The notes: generated by a model not told the origin, from the sequence alone. Positions 35,500 to 44,675 are shown, counted from the stretch's first letter. The stretch: DNA of 64,000 nucleotides from Eshraghiella sp964414835 (GCA_964414835.1 CAYPWY010000003.1:54230-118229); one strand, 5' to 3'. Translations and numbers: made by a program.

Positions 35500-35811
35500 C
35501 TATATGCCTACAACCAAAAGCATTGCCAGTATGACAATCATAATTCCGTTAATAAGAGTTCCCACAAAGGAAAACGTATAATATCTGTCACTTTCCCTGT
35601 AGCTTAAAATTCCTACCAGACACCCGAAAACCGCTACCGTAAGAGAGGTCAGTGCATATGAACCTACAATTGTTCCGCCCTCTCCCTGTGCCTTAAACGA
35701 AATCCGTACTGCAGTCACCAGAAGCGCTATTGCACCCACTGACATAAAAGTTGATATAACGCCGCCCACGCTGTGTTTTTTGTCCGAAAATTTATACCTG
35801 CGCTTTGCCAT
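35500..35811 (-). CDS. Small membrane protein, possibly DUF6142
   Basis: A 103-residue protein with a basic N-terminus (MAKRRYKFSDKKHSVGG) and three hydrophobic helices (about 18-37, 48-69, 80-102). The N-terminal sequence recalls a Lachnospiraceae family I know as DUF6142, with low certainty. No catalytic motif. It overlaps the VanZ-like gene by 20 bases and is probably translated with it. Confidence 0.75.
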   Translation of the reverse strand: MAKRRYKFSDKKHSVGGVISTFMSVGAIALLVTAVRISFKAQGEGGTIVGSYALTSLTVAVFGCLVGILSYRESDRYYTFSFVGTLINGIMIVILAMLLVVGI

Positions 35812-36262
35812 TGTATTTTTCCCTTTCTATTTTTATAAAAAGCTTATACAAAAGCACTCCGATTAAGCCCCCCACTGTGTTGAGCATTATATCATCCACA
35901 TCAAAGGAGCCAACCTTGGTAAACAACTGTACCACCTCAACCAGTATGGAAAAATCTGCAGAAAGCACTACAGCCTCCACCATACCAAAGCGCCTGCCCG
36001 AAACAGGAATTATAAAAAGACCAAAGGGTACAAAAGCTGCCACATTCCCTGCAAGATTAAGCCATACTGCCTTGTATCCAAGCACATCAGCATAAACAAT
36101 AAACCGTTTTATTTCTTTAAGCGGTATAAGATTATAATGATAGCTTCTTGCAGTGAAGCTGCGTCCCATACCCTCTGAAAAAAACAGAAAATATACCAGC
36201 ACACATATATAAGCCGCAAAAAGAACAACGCTGATACATCTGCGCCTTGCGTTTCTGTCCAT
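35792..36262 (-). CDS. VanZ-family membrane protein
   Basis: A 156-residue protein with about four membrane helices. It shows the VanZ pattern: an Asn-Leu-Ile-Pro (YNLIPLKEIKRF) segment, LAGNVAAFVPFGLFI, and FDVDDIMLNTVGGLIGVLLY near the C-terminus. VanZ proteins are linked to teicoplanin resistance and lipid-related envelope roles, but chromosomal homologues like this are mostly uncharacterised. The ATG at 36262 is preferred to a TTG two codons upstream. It overlaps the next gene. Confidence 0.88.
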   Translation of the reverse strand: MDRNARRRCISVVLFAAYICVLVYFLFFSEGMGRSFTARSYHYNLIPLKEIKRFIVYADVLGYKAVWLNLAGNVAAFVPFGLFIIPVSGRRFGMVEAVVLSADFSILVEVVQLFTKVGSFDVDDIMLNTVGGLIGVLLYKLFIKIEREKYNGKAQV

Positions 36263-36277
36263 TACCAATACCTTATC

Positions 36278-36430
36278 CTAAAACAAGGTGTCCGCTTTCG
36301 CAGCCAGCATTTTTGCTCCGTTAAGTATCATAAGTACACCTGTTGCAATACCCACACAGATAGTCACAATTCCAAGCGCTAACGTGGATGAACCTGCAGT
36401 TTTGATAGATTTAAAAAGCTTTTCGTTCAT
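36278..36430 (-). CDS. 50-residue single-helix membrane protein
   Basis: A short ORF with an AGGAGA site starts at 36430 and ends in TAG at 36278. The peptide begins MNEKLFKSIKTAGSSTLALG, continues through a hydrophobic helix (about 17-38, IVTICVGIATGVLMIL) and ends NGAKMLAAKADTLF. I believe related short proteins accompany pyrE or VanZ genes in other Lachnospiraceae but cannot confirm it here. It sits 13 bases after pyrE and 15 before the VanZ gene, in the same direction, so it fits the operon without gaps. Confidence 0.7.
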   Translation of the reverse strand: MNEKLFKSIKTAGSSTLALGIVTICVGIATGVLMILNGAKMLAAKADTLF

Positions 36431-36443
36431 AATTTACTCTCCT

Positions 36444-37118
36444 TTACTCTGCTCCATATTGAGCGTAATATGCATCTATTAACGATTTAATTGTATCATT
36501 TATAACAACTTTTCCTTTGTAAGGTTTGTTATAGAGATGCTCTATAACTTCTCCCATTGTAACGATTGCAGTCGTTCTTATTCCGTATTTTTCCTGTATC
36601 TCGCAAAGGGCACTCTTTGTTCCCTGTCCACGCTCCATTCTGTCAACAGAGACAATCATACCTATTACATCAACATTTCCCTGGGCTTTGATAATAGGAA
36701 GAGTCTCCTCTATGGATGTTCCTGCCGTAGTCACATCTTCTATTATAACCACTTTATCTCCATCCTCAATAGGACTTCCCAATAAAATTCCTGTGTCGCC
36801 ATGGTCTTTAATTTCCTTGCGGTTAGAACAATAGCCAACCTCCGCCCCGTATAAATTATTCAGCGCTATTGAAGCAGCTACCGAAAGCGGTATACCCTTA
36901 TATGCAGGTCCGAAAAGAATATCAAAATCCGTTCCGTATTTATCGCTTATGGCTTTGGCATAGTATTCGCCCAGCTTGTTAAGCTGTGCGCCTGTTCTGT
37001 AAAATCCGGTGTTAATAAAAAACGGGGTTTTTCTTCCGCTTTTTGTGACAAAATCTCCAAACCTAAGTACGTTACAATCCACCATAAATTCAATAAATTG
37101 TTCTTTGTAGCTTTCCAT
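36444..37118 (-). CDS. pyrE: Orotate phosphoribosyltransferase
   Basis: A 224-residue OPRTase converting orotate and PRPP to OMP. The PRPP-binding loop is clear: VVIIEDVTTAGTSIEE; the N-terminal region has RFGDFVTKSGRKTPFF and GPAYKGIPLSVAAS. The ATG at 37118 has an AGGAGA site about 10 bases away. A promoter-like pair lies just upstream, so it may be transcribed both from the pyr operon and on its own. Confidence 0.96.
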   Translation of the reverse strand: MESYKEQFIEFMVDCNVLRFGDFVTKSGRKTPFFINTGFYRTGAQLNKLGEYYAKAISDKYGTDFDILFGPAYKGIPLSVAASIALNNLYGAEVGYCSNRKEIKDHGDTGILLGSPIEDGDKVVIIEDVTTAGTSIEETLPIIKAQGNVDVIGMIVSVDRMERGQGTKSALCEIQEKYGIRTTAIVTMGEVIEHLYNKPYKGKVVINDTIKSLIDAYYAQYGAE

Positions 37119-37191
37119 ATTCGTAAATTCTCCTTTTCCCGGACTCCTATGCCCATTTTCTGTCTGGAAAGGATTTCCGGACATTGTAATC

Positions 37192-37220
37192 AGTCTAACA
37201 TAAAGATATTATTTTTTCAA
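37192..37220 (-). promoter_or_regulatory. Predicted promoter of pyrE
   Basis: TTGAAA (37215-37220), a 17-base spacer and TAGACT (37192-37197) on the minus strand, about 75 bases before the pyrE start. The leader contains a small imperfect hairpin TCCGGAAA/TTTCCAGA. Confidence 0.4.
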
Positions 37221-37226
37221 TTAATT

Positions 37227-38129
37227 CTATTTTACAATTCCCACGAGATGATTTATGTCATCAACACCCTTTGCCTTCATATATTGCTCTATTCCGTCTA
37301 TTATATCAAGAGTAGCTCTGGGATTATGAAAATTAGCCGTTCCCACTGATACGGCAGCTGCTCCCGCCAGAATAAATTCCAACGCATCCTCTGCCGTAGA
37401 AATTCCGCCCATACCGATAATAGGTATTTTGACCGCATTGGCAGTCTGATAAACCATACGCACAGCCACAGGCTTAACTGCCGGTCCCGAAAGTCCTCCT
37501 GTTTTATTGGCAACCGCAAATGTCTGCCGGTTAATATCTATTTTCATTCCCGTAATTGTATTAATAAGCGATAAGGCATCTGCACCGCCGGCTTCCGCTG
37601 CCCTTGCCATTTCCGTAATGTCCGTCACGTTGGGACTAAGCTTCATAATCACAGGCTGCTTTGCTGCCTTCTTAATGGCGCTTGTTATATGTTCAATATT
37701 ATCTGCGTTCTGTCCGAAAGCAATTCCGCCCTCCTTGACGTTGGGGCATGAAATATTAATCTCAAGCATATCCACAGGTTCATCTGCCAGACGCTCCACC
37801 ACCTCTATATAGTCTCTTTCCGACTTACCGCACACATTGACAATAATCTTAGTATCATATTTCCGCAAAAAAGGTATGTCTCTGTCCGCAAAAACATCTA
37901 TTCCCGGATTCTGCAGGCCTATGGCATTAATCATTCCGCCGTAAACCTCAGCGATTCTGGGGGTGGGATTTCCCTGCCACGGCACATTGGCAACACCCTT
38001 GGTGACTACGGCTCCAAGCCTGTTCAAATCCACAAATTCCGAATATTCCATACCTGAGCCAAAGGTGCCTGAGGCGGTCATGACGGGATTTTTAAGCTCT
38101 ATTCCCGCAATGTTAACTTTTGTATTCAT
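37227..38129 (-). CDS. pyrD: Dihydroorotate dehydrogenase B, catalytic subunit
   Basis: A 300-residue FMN enzyme of the type 1B (NAD-linked) class. Features: NPVMTASGTFGSGMEY, INISCPNVKEGG with the active-site Cys of class 1 (CPN), PVIMKLSPNVTDI and GMGGISTAEDALEF. It forms a heterotetramer with PyrK. The start overlaps the pyrK stop by one base (TAATG). Confidence 0.96.
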   Translation of the reverse strand: MNTKVNIAGIELKNPVMTASGTFGSGMEYSEFVDLNRLGAVVTKGVANVPWQGNPTPRIAEVYGGMINAIGLQNPGIDVFADRDIPFLRKYDTKIIVNVCGKSERDYIEVVERLADEPVDMLEINISCPNVKEGGIAFGQNADNIEHITSAIKKAAKQPVIMKLSPNVTDITEMARAAEAGGADALSLINTITGMKIDINRQTFAVANKTGGLSGPAVKPVAVRMVYQTANAVKIPIIGMGGISTAEDALEFILAGAAAVSVGTANFHNPRATLDIIDGIEQYMKAKGVDDINHLVGIVK

Positions 38130-38902
38130 TACAGTTCCACCTCCGTTGCATTAAATACTGGTCCGTCCTTACAAATTCTCTTGTTATGTACCATAGAATG
38201 TCCGTCAACCTCTGTGGACCTGCAGACACAGGCAAGGCACGCACCAATCCCGCACGCCATTTTCTCCTCGAGAGAAAGCCATGCCTCAATACCATTATCA
38301 GCGGCATATTGTTTTACTGCCCGAAGCATAGGCGTTGGACCGCAGGCATATATTACATCTCCGGAAATATTATTGGCTTTTATGGCATCAATAACCGTTC
38401 CATGTGTTCCAAGACTTCCGTCATCTGTTGCAACTGTAAGATTACCGTACAATTTCAGTTCCTTGTCAAGAAATGTATCTGCATTGCGGTAGCCCACTAC
38501 TATATCCGGGTCATCCTGTATACGCTTGGCAAGCTCAAGCATAGGCGGTACTCCGATACCGCCGCCTATTAAGATTGCCCTGCGCCCCGCTAAAGCATTC
38601 CGGTCAATAGGAAAACCATTCCCCAATGGCCCCAGTATATGTACTTTATCGCCTGAATTATAACCTGAAAATTCAGCCGTACCGCCTCCCACAACTCTGT
38701 ATACTATTCTCAGCCTTCTTCCGTCAGTTTCACATATGCTTATAGGACGCGGAAGCAGTTTTGACGCATCCTTGGTATATACGGATATAAACTGCCCCGG
38801 CACTGACTTCTCGGCAATATTGGAAGTCATTATCCACATATCATATATACCGTCAGATATTTCATTCTGGCTTTCAACCACTGCGATTTCATCGAATTTC
38901 AT
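38129..38902 (-). CDS. pyrK: Dihydroorotate dehydrogenase B, electron transfer subunit
   Basis: A 257-residue FAD and [2Fe-2S] protein that passes electrons from PyrD to NAD. FAD site RPISIC, NAD(P)-site GGGIGVPPML, and the C-terminal cysteine cluster CGIGACLACVCRS with a further Cys near GPVF. It lies one base after pyrF and overlaps pyrD. Confidence 0.96.
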   Translation of the reverse strand: MKFDEIAVVESQNEISDGIYDMWIMTSNIAEKSVPGQFISVYTKDASKLLPRPISICETDGRRLRIVYRVVGGGTAEFSGYNSGDKVHILGPLGNGFPIDRNALAGRRAILIGGGIGVPPMLELAKRIQDDPDIVVGYRNADTFLDKELKLYGNLTVATDDGSLGTHGTVIDAIKANNISGDVIYACGPTPMLRAVKQYAADNGIEAWLSLEEKMACGIGACLACVCRSTEVDGHSMVHNKRICKDGPVFNATEVEL

Positions 38903-38903
38903 A

Positions 38904-39827
38904 TTATAAACCTCTTGCGCCGTTAATATCGTTAATCATATCTATGGCTGCCTGTCTTGATGCATCGGCATAGTTCTCCGGTCCGAAGCCTGCATATGCC
39001 TCCTGCTTATAGGCACATATTATTCCTCTTGAGCTGTTGACTATTGCTCCAAGACCGTCCTCGTTAAAATAATGCACAAGGTCTTTTCCCTGTCCACCCT
39101 GAGCTCCATAACCCGGAACCAGTATAAATGTATTCGGCATAATTCTGCGGAGTATTTTTCCCTGCTCAGGATACGTAGCGCCTACAACAGCACCTACATA
39201 GCTGTAACCGTTGCCCATACATTGGCTTCCCCATTTGGCAACCTGCTGACCCACATGCTCATAAAGCGGTTTCCCGTCAATAAGCCTGTCCTGAAATTCT
39301 CCGCTTGAAGGGTTTGATGTCTTCACAAGAATAAAAATACCCTTTTTCTCTTCCTGACATACATCCACAAATGGCTTGATACCGTCCGTACCCAAATATG
39401 GATTAACCGTAACAAAATCCTCATCAAATCCGGCATATGTATTACTTCCAACCTTAACCTTACCCAGATGTCCTACTGCATAAGCCGTAGAGGTAGAGCC
39501 TATGTCACCTCTCTTGACATCTCCGATAACCACAAGGTCCTTAGACTTGCAATAATCTACGGTTTTCTTAAAGGCAATCACGCCCTCAACTCCAAACTGT
39601 TCATACATGGCTATCTGCGGCTTTACGGCAGGTACAATATCATATATCGCATCAACAATACCTTTGTTATATTCAAAAACAGCCTCCGCAGCCCCTTTAA
39701 GGGTTTCACCATACTCATTGCAGGCTTTATCCATAATATACTGTGGTATATATGAGAGCATAGGGTCAAGTCCCACCACAACAGGTGCATTGGTCTTCTT
39801 AATTTTGTCAATAAGCTTGTTAATCAT
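38904..39827 (-). CDS. pyrF: Orotidine 5'-phosphate decarboxylase (type 2)
   Basis: A 307-residue decarboxylase of the longer type 2 family. VVGLDPML at the N-terminus, the active-site VIGDVKRGDIGSTSTAYA (DxKxxD), and GAQGGQGKDL near the C-terminus match. Produces UMP. It follows pyrC by 3 bases and has an AGGAGA site. Confidence 0.96.
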   Translation of the reverse strand: MINKLIDKIKKTNAPVVVGLDPMLSYIPQYIMDKACNEYGETLKGAAEAVFEYNKGIVDAIYDIVPAVKPQIAMYEQFGVEGVIAFKKTVDYCKSKDLVVIGDVKRGDIGSTSTAYAVGHLGKVKVGSNTYAGFDEDFVTVNPYLGTDGIKPFVDVCQEEKKGIFILVKTSNPSSGEFQDRLIDGKPLYEHVGQQVAKWGSQCMGNGYSYVGAVVGATYPEQGKILRRIMPNTFILVPGYGAQGGQGKDLVHYFNEDGLGAIVNSSRGIICAYKQEAYAGFGPENYADASRQAAIDMINDINGARGL

Positions 39828-39830
39828 TTT

Positions 39831-41108
39831 CTATCTCCTTGAATATACTATTTTACCGCCGACAAAAGTGTATTCAACAATACCTTTTACCCTGCGTCCG
39901 TCAAAAGGCGTATTTTTGCCCATTGACACAAAATTCTTTCTGTCTATTACAAATTCATGGTCAGGATTCATAATGGTAATATCCGCCTTTTTCCCCGGAA
40001 GCAGAGTTCCTCTGTCTATTCCTGCTATTCTCGCCGGATTATAGCTCATCTTCTCAACCATCTGCATAGGCGTCAGCACACCTGTAAGAACAAGCTCTGT
40101 ATATGTAAGACAAAGGCTTGTCTCAAGACCTGTTATTCCAAAAGGCGCATTGGCAATAGGCTTGGATTTTTCTTCCGCCGAATGAGGGGCATGGTCAGTG
40201 GAGATTACCTCCATAGTTCCATTGCGCAGTCCCTCCCTAAGCGCCTCAACATCAGCCCTGCTTCTAAGCGGCGGATTCATCTTGTAATCTGCATTGTCAG
40301 AAGGTATATCCTCATCACAAAGTGTAAAATGATGTGGGCATACCTCTCCGCTTACATTGACGCCGTCCTTTTTGGCTTCGGCAATCATTTTTACACTATC
40401 GGCAGTGGAACAATGGCACAGATGCAGTCTGCATCCGGTTTCCTTGGCAAGAAGAATATCTCTGGCAATGATTATATCTTCAACTGCATTGGTAATGCCT
40501 CTCACTCCAAGCTCACGGCTTTTGGCGCTGTCATTCAGCGCACCGCCGTTGACAAGGTTTTTATCCTCGCAATGTGCCATAACGGTAATTCCGCAATTTG
40601 CAGCAGCTTTCATGGCTTCCCTGTATACATTGGAATCCATTACGGATTTGCCGTCCTCACTTATTGCAGCACAGCCTGCCGCTTTCAGCGACTCTATATC
40701 CGTAGGCTGCGTTCCAAGCTGCTCCATTGTTACTGATGCCACCTGATATACATTGACCACGGCATCTCCCTTTACAATTTCATTGACTTTGGAAAGCATA
40801 TCCACACTGTCTATTACCGGTTTGGTATTAGGCATGGGAAATACGCTTGTCACTCCGCCATGTGCCGCCGCCATGCTTCCTGTCTTAATAGTCTCTTTAT
40901 ATTCAAACCCCGGTTCCCTGAAATGCACATGCAAATCAACAAGTCCCGGCATAACAAAGCATCCGGCTGCGTCAACAATATCGTTATTCTCAATTGGGAT
41001 ATCCTTGTCAACCTTGACAATAATATCATTTTCAATCAGAATATCATATGTACCGTCTTTTCCGGATGCCGGGTCTATAACTCTTCCGTTCTTAATAATT
41101 GTTCCCAT
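39831..41108 (-). CDS. pyrC: Dihydroorotase (type I)
   Basis: A 425-residue amidohydrolase. The first metal site is in PGLVDLHVHFREPG, others in HCEDK, LHLCHCST and the C-terminal STDHAPHSAEEKS. Typical type I length and sequence, active as a zinc enzyme in the third step of pyrimidine synthesis. It is the first pyr gene, followed tightly by pyrF, pyrK and pyrD. No carA/carB/pyrB are present in the window. Confidence 0.96.
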   Translation of the reverse strand: MGTIIKNGRVIDPASGKDGTYDILIENDIIVKVDKDIPIENNDIVDAAGCFVMPGLVDLHVHFREPGFEYKETIKTGSMAAAHGGVTSVFPMPNTKPVIDSVDMLSKVNEIVKGDAVVNVYQVASVTMEQLGTQPTDIESLKAAGCAAISEDGKSVMDSNVYREAMKAAANCGITVMAHCEDKNLVNGGALNDSAKSRELGVRGITNAVEDIIIARDILLAKETGCRLHLCHCSTADSVKMIAEAKKDGVNVSGEVCPHHFTLCDEDIPSDNADYKMNPPLRSRADVEALREGLRNGTMEVISTDHAPHSAEEKSKPIANAPFGITGLETSLCLTYTELVLTGVLTPMQMVEKMSYNPARIAGIDRGTLLPGKKADITIMNPDHEFVIDRKNFVSMGKNTPFDGRRVKGIVEYTFVGGKIVYSRR

Positions 41109-41129
41109 ATGTATCTCCTGTAAATGATG

Positions 41130-41528
41130 TTATATAACACCTGCCTGTTTCATATCCTGAAGCATCGAACGGTTCTTAATAAATTCCGGCAGCTGTTGGG
41201 CTTTAACCCATTTATAGTCATACAAATCTTCAGATAAAAACACCAGTTCGTCAGGAACCTTGCATATGAATGCAAGTCCCAGATACCTGTTGTCTCCAAG
41301 CTTATACACCCATGAATAAGCCATAGATGCTATATTGGCATAAATACCGGCGCTTTCCTGTACAGCCCTTAAACAGGCCGCCTCCGGAGTCTCTCCGTCA
41401 GCCATATCCGCATCAAGAAATTCCCACTGATACGGGTCTTCTATCCTGTCATCATACCATCTCTTAACAATAAGAAATTCGTCCTCACACTTAAGTATCC
41501 CTTTAACCTTAATACCGTATTTTTCCAT
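41130..41528 (-). CDS. NUDIX-domain protein
   Basis: A 132-residue protein with a NUDIX fold but an unusual Nudix box: the segment ADGETPEAACLRAVQESAGI resembles GX5EX7REUXEEXGU but with A-V-Q-E-S replacing the REUxE core, so hydrolase activity may be lost or altered. The rest (LKCEDEFLIVKRWYDD at the start, YLGLAFICKVPDE in the middle) fits the fold. It lies 21 bases before pyrC and may be co-transcribed with the pyr genes; its substrate is unknown. Confidence 0.82.
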   Translation of the reverse strand: MEKYGIKVKGILKCEDEFLIVKRWYDDRIEDPYQWEFLDADMADGETPEAACLRAVQESAGIYANIASMAYSWVYKLGDNRYLGLAFICKVPDELVFLSEDLYDYKWVKAQQLPEFIKNRSMLQDMKQAGVI

Positions 41529-41546
41529 ATCGAATCCTCTCCGTTA

Positions 41547-42014
41547 TCAGTATTTTTTGGAACTCTTTCTTCCTATAAAACGCATTTTCCCGTCATTGGA
41601 AGCTTTATTTTTAGGAATTTCTCCTGCCTCAAAAACTCCCTGCAGCTGCTTAGATAATTTTGACGCACATGCAGGACAGAATCTTCCGAAACGAATATCC
41701 GTACCGCATTTTTCACATTTAATATATATGTCTGAACCTTCAGGGATTTCCACACGTCCCTGCCTTAAAAACTCATTGATTTTCTCTATTGGGACACCTG
41801 TATTCTCAGATATAATAATGGCAGATGTAGGACCATTCTCCTCTAAAAAATGACGCACCTTCCCAAAATCATCACGTTCAATATTGCCGCACGCTTCGCA
41901 CACATATTCCCCATGGCTTTTGTAATGCAGCCCGCCATGACACTTAGAACAGGCGGTAGGTTTTTCTTCCCATTTGAGTTCTTTGGGATTTTTCTGCTTA
42001 CCTGCTGTATCCAT
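41547..42014 (-). CDS. Double zinc-ribbon protein with helix-turn-helix-like middle (YvyF-like)
   Basis: A 155-residue protein with two zinc ribbons: Cys22, Cys25, Cys39 and Cys42 (CSKC...CEAC) and a second set near 99-115 (CEKC...CPAC). Between them is a helical stretch (FGKVRHFLEENGPTSAIIIS and VPIEKINEFLRQGRVEIPEG) that resembles a winged or MerR-like helix-turn-helix. This layout recalls the flagellar-operon protein YvyF, but no flagellar genes are near. The C-terminus is basic (RFIGRKSSKKY). Role unknown; nucleic-acid binding is plausible. Confidence 0.75.
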   Translation of the reverse strand: MDTAGKQKNPKELKWEEKPTACSKCHGGLHYKSHGEYVCEACGNIERDDFGKVRHFLEENGPTSAIIISENTGVPIEKINEFLRQGRVEIPEGSDIYIKCEKCGTDIRFGRFCPACASKLSKQLQGVFEAGEIPKNKASNDGKMRFIGRKSSKKY

Positions 42015-42096
42015 GCAAACCTCCGCTTAAATAATATTTACACTTATAATTATATCAAGTATACATTAAATATGCAGAAGTTGCAAGTACAAAGGG

Positions 42097-42306
42097 CTAG
42101 ATAATTCCATCTCCGTCTGTGCGGTCCAGTATTCTCATCACCTCATCCGAATGGTCTCCATCCTTGTACCTGTTGACTGCCTCTTCTTTCTCAGCCTCGC
42201 TTGGTTTTTTTTCCTCATCCATTCTTGAATTTTCCGCCATAATCTCTGAAATCGCAAGAGATGTCAATGCCCAGTTATAGTTGTTATTAAGATTCATATT
42301 ATCCAT
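42097..42306 (-). CDS. Small acidic hypothetical protein
   Basis: A 69-residue soluble protein with an AGGAGA site. The N-terminus is Asn-rich (MDNMNLNNNYNWALTSLAIS), the rest charged and helical (EEKKPSEAEKEEAVNRYK), ending acidic. I do not recognise a family. It precedes the zinc-ribbon gene by 82 bases on the same strand and is the first gene before the pyr group. Confidence 0.65.
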   Translation of the reverse strand: MDNMNLNNNYNWALTSLAISEIMAENSRMDEEKKPSEAEKEEAVNRYKDGDHSDEVMRILDRTDGDGII

Positions 42307-42373
42307 TTCTCATTTTTCTCCTAACTGATATTTTTAATTAGTTTCTTCATAACAATTAAAAATATGATGTAAA

Positions 42374-42415
42374 AAAATACCGCTTATATCATTGAATTGA
42401 TATAAGCAGTATTTT
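42374..42415 (-). terminator. Terminator of the MMPL/coiled-coil operon
   Basis: An 18-bp stem (AATACTGCTTATATCA with TGATATAAGCGGTATT, one G-U, extended by A-T pairs) is followed on the minus strand by a run of Ts, 35 bases past the stop of the secreted coiled-coil gene. Confidence 0.88.
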
Positions 42416-42449
42416 AATTTTTTAAATATTAAATTTTACAAATGTGCTT

Positions 42450-44657
42450 TTACTGTCCTATTGCTTCAGTTCTGTAAATAAACTTAGTGCTTCCTGTCAT
42501 ATTCTCCGAGATTCCTCCAAATGACTGATAATCCTTCGACACATCAAGAGTTGCCTTGAGTCTTGTTATTACAGGAGCAATGTCATCTGTTTTGTCAATA
42601 ATGCCTTTAATTCCCTCATTATAAAACTGCGATGTCCCGTCCGCCAATGTTTTGGCTCCGTCAGTAATTTGTGATACGGCAGCTTCAAGCATCGGTGCGC
42701 TTTCATTGAGTTTATCAATTCCTGCCACATATTCTTTGAGCTTATCTGAAAGTGTTTTTACATTGGCCGTCACATTATCCGTATAACCTTGGGATATTTG
42801 TGCACATCCGTCTGCAGCTGCATCAACTCCGGCCGTATATCCAAGAACCCCTTCATAGAAGGTGTTGTATGCATCGAGTGATTCCTTTGCCGATTTTATT
42901 GAAGCTGCTCCTGTCTTGGCAGCAGCTGCCGCTGCGGCAATTTGAGACTGCACTTCCGTTCCTGCCATATTTTCCTCAATAAGCTTCTGTTTCTGTGCAT
43001 ACACATTGTCATCAATGGTTTTCTTGATATTTTCGGAATTCATCTGTGCATCTATCGTGGCTTTTACGGTATCTGTTTCCATTTGGGCATCAACCGCTGC
43101 TTTTACTGCATCTGTTTCCATTTGAGCGCTGATTGCCGCATCTATTGCTGCTTTTGACGATTCAGGAAGTACCACATACTGTTCTTCTGTTAAGCCCTGT
43201 GAAGCAAGAACCTGAGGCTTGACAACATTTTCCCTGACTGTCGCCGTAACCTGTTCTCTGACTGCTGCTGTAACCTGTTCCCTGACAACCTTCGTAACCT
43301 CTGTCCTGATTGTGCTTTCATTTTTATTAACTTCAGCTGTTACTATTTTGTTGGCAGCCTGTGTGGCATACTCTCTGACTGCATTCTCATCAAGTGCCTG
43401 AACAAGCTTATCAAGCTCTGATGCGTAATTCTCCATAGTCAGTGTAGGAACTTCAATACCAAGTGCATCGAGTCCGGCACTGTCAAGCTGGTTCTGAACC
43501 GTACTTATTAAAGTATCATATACCTGTTTTGCACCTCCGTTAAGCTCTGTGCTATGTCCTGAAAGCTCATTAAGTCCAGAGGAAAGCTCAGCCAGTTTGC
43601 CGTCAATATAGACTATTGCTTCATTATAAAGTTTATCTACGCTTTCCGACATCTGATTTGCATAATCATCAAGTGTCTTAATACCCTGCACAAGCTCACC
43701 GGATTTGTCAAGAAGCTGTGTCATATATCCGTACAATTCAGAAGAACCGTCAACGATTTTTTTCATTGATGAATCAAGCAAATCCAGTTGTTCTTCCAAT
43801 TCATTAATAGTATCCGCACCATCTACGTCAATTTTGTTAAAAATATCATTTGTTGCAAGAGTCAATGTTGTTGAAAGTTTAAAATCAGTTACATCTGCCT
43901 TGATTGTAATTGAAGACGGAATATCTATATCTTCATCAAGAGCAAGATTTTCTTTCAGCCCCGGAAGGGCAAACCCTGCCACAATCGTTTTGTCACCGTC
44001 ATCTATAACCTTACCGTTGTCGACTGTTACATGCTTGAAATTATCGTTATCAAGTATCATTCCGCTTATCATCAGAAACGGAACACATATCTCCTCTTCT
44101 TTTCCGTCGATTTCTACCGTGCGCTTACAATTATTCACATAATTAATTGTCATCTCCAGCTCACCGCTTTTGCCTGCAATTTCATCTGCGCTGACGCTTT
44201 TTCCGTCCAGTTTAAATGATATTTCAAGCAATACCGGTACCTCTTCCGTTGTAGTGCCTCTGTAATATATATCTTCTCCTTCTGCGTTCCACACACAGCT
44301 TGTTCCGCTCATTGTGTATGCTGCATCACTTTTTACATTAATAATATCTGACAATCCTGTTACATCTGCAAGCTCACCAAGCTTGTTGGGATTTTTGAGA
44401 AGTTCACTGACAATGACTTTTTTTACACTTCCGTCTGCAGCCGCAATGACATACACGGTTTCTTCCTTATCCACATCATCCATGCTTATTATATTTTTCA
44501 GGTCTTCCGTGTCAGCTGCATCGGTTTCTTCAGATACCTTCACATCATTTTTAATATCAGGTTTTCCCTTCGTTCCCGCTGAAACTGCCATGCCGCATCC
44601 GAAAATCAATGCCGCCGACATTACCATGCTTATTATTTTTGCTATTTTCCTTTTCAT
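42450..44657 (-). CDS. Secreted coiled-coil protein, partner of MMPL transporter
   Basis: A 735-residue exported protein. Signal peptide (about 1-27, hydrophobic MVMSAALIFGCGMAVSAG; the Cys is not in a clear lipobox context). The N-terminal half is beta-rich (including ITIKADVTDFKLSTTLTLAT), the second half is helical coiled coil like the extracellular domains of YhgE/Pip and related MMPL partners, with short tandem repeats (VREQVTAA-type and a 13-residue AQMETDAVKAAVD-type repeat, three copies at 43011-43127). It lies 18 bases after the MMPL gene, in one operon. Function unknown; probably an adaptor or stabiliser of the transporter outside the membrane. Confidence 0.72.
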   Translation of the reverse strand: MKRKIAKIISMVMSAALIFGCGMAVSAGTKGKPDIKNDVKVSEETDAADTEDLKNIISMDDVDKEETVYVIAAADGSVKKVIVSELLKNPNKLGELADVTGLSDIINVKSDAAYTMSGTSCVWNAEGEDIYYRGTTTEEVPVLLEISFKLDGKSVSADEIAGKSGELEMTINYVNNCKRTVEIDGKEEEICVPFLMISGMILDNDNFKHVTVDNGKVIDDGDKTIVAGFALPGLKENLALDEDIDIPSSITIKADVTDFKLSTTLTLATNDIFNKIDVDGADTINELEEQLDLLDSSMKKIVDGSSELYGYMTQLLDKSGELVQGIKTLDDYANQMSESVDKLYNEAIVYIDGKLAELSSGLNELSGHSTELNGGAKQVYDTLISTVQNQLDSAGLDALGIEVPTLTMENYASELDKLVQALDENAVREYATQAANKIVTAEVNKNESTIRTEVTKVVREQVTAAVREQVTATVRENVVKPQVLASQGLTEEQYVVLPESSKAAIDAAISAQMETDAVKAAVDAQMETDTVKATIDAQMNSENIKKTIDDNVYAQKQKLIEENMAGTEVQSQIAAAAAAAKTGAASIKSAKESLDAYNTFYEGVLGYTAGVDAAADGCAQISQGYTDNVTANVKTLSDKLKEYVAGIDKLNESAPMLEAAVSQITDGAKTLADGTSQFYNEGIKGIIDKTDDIAPVITRLKATLDVSKDYQSFGGISENMTGSTKFIYRTEAIGQ

Positions 44658-44675
44658 AATCTGTATCATCCTTTC

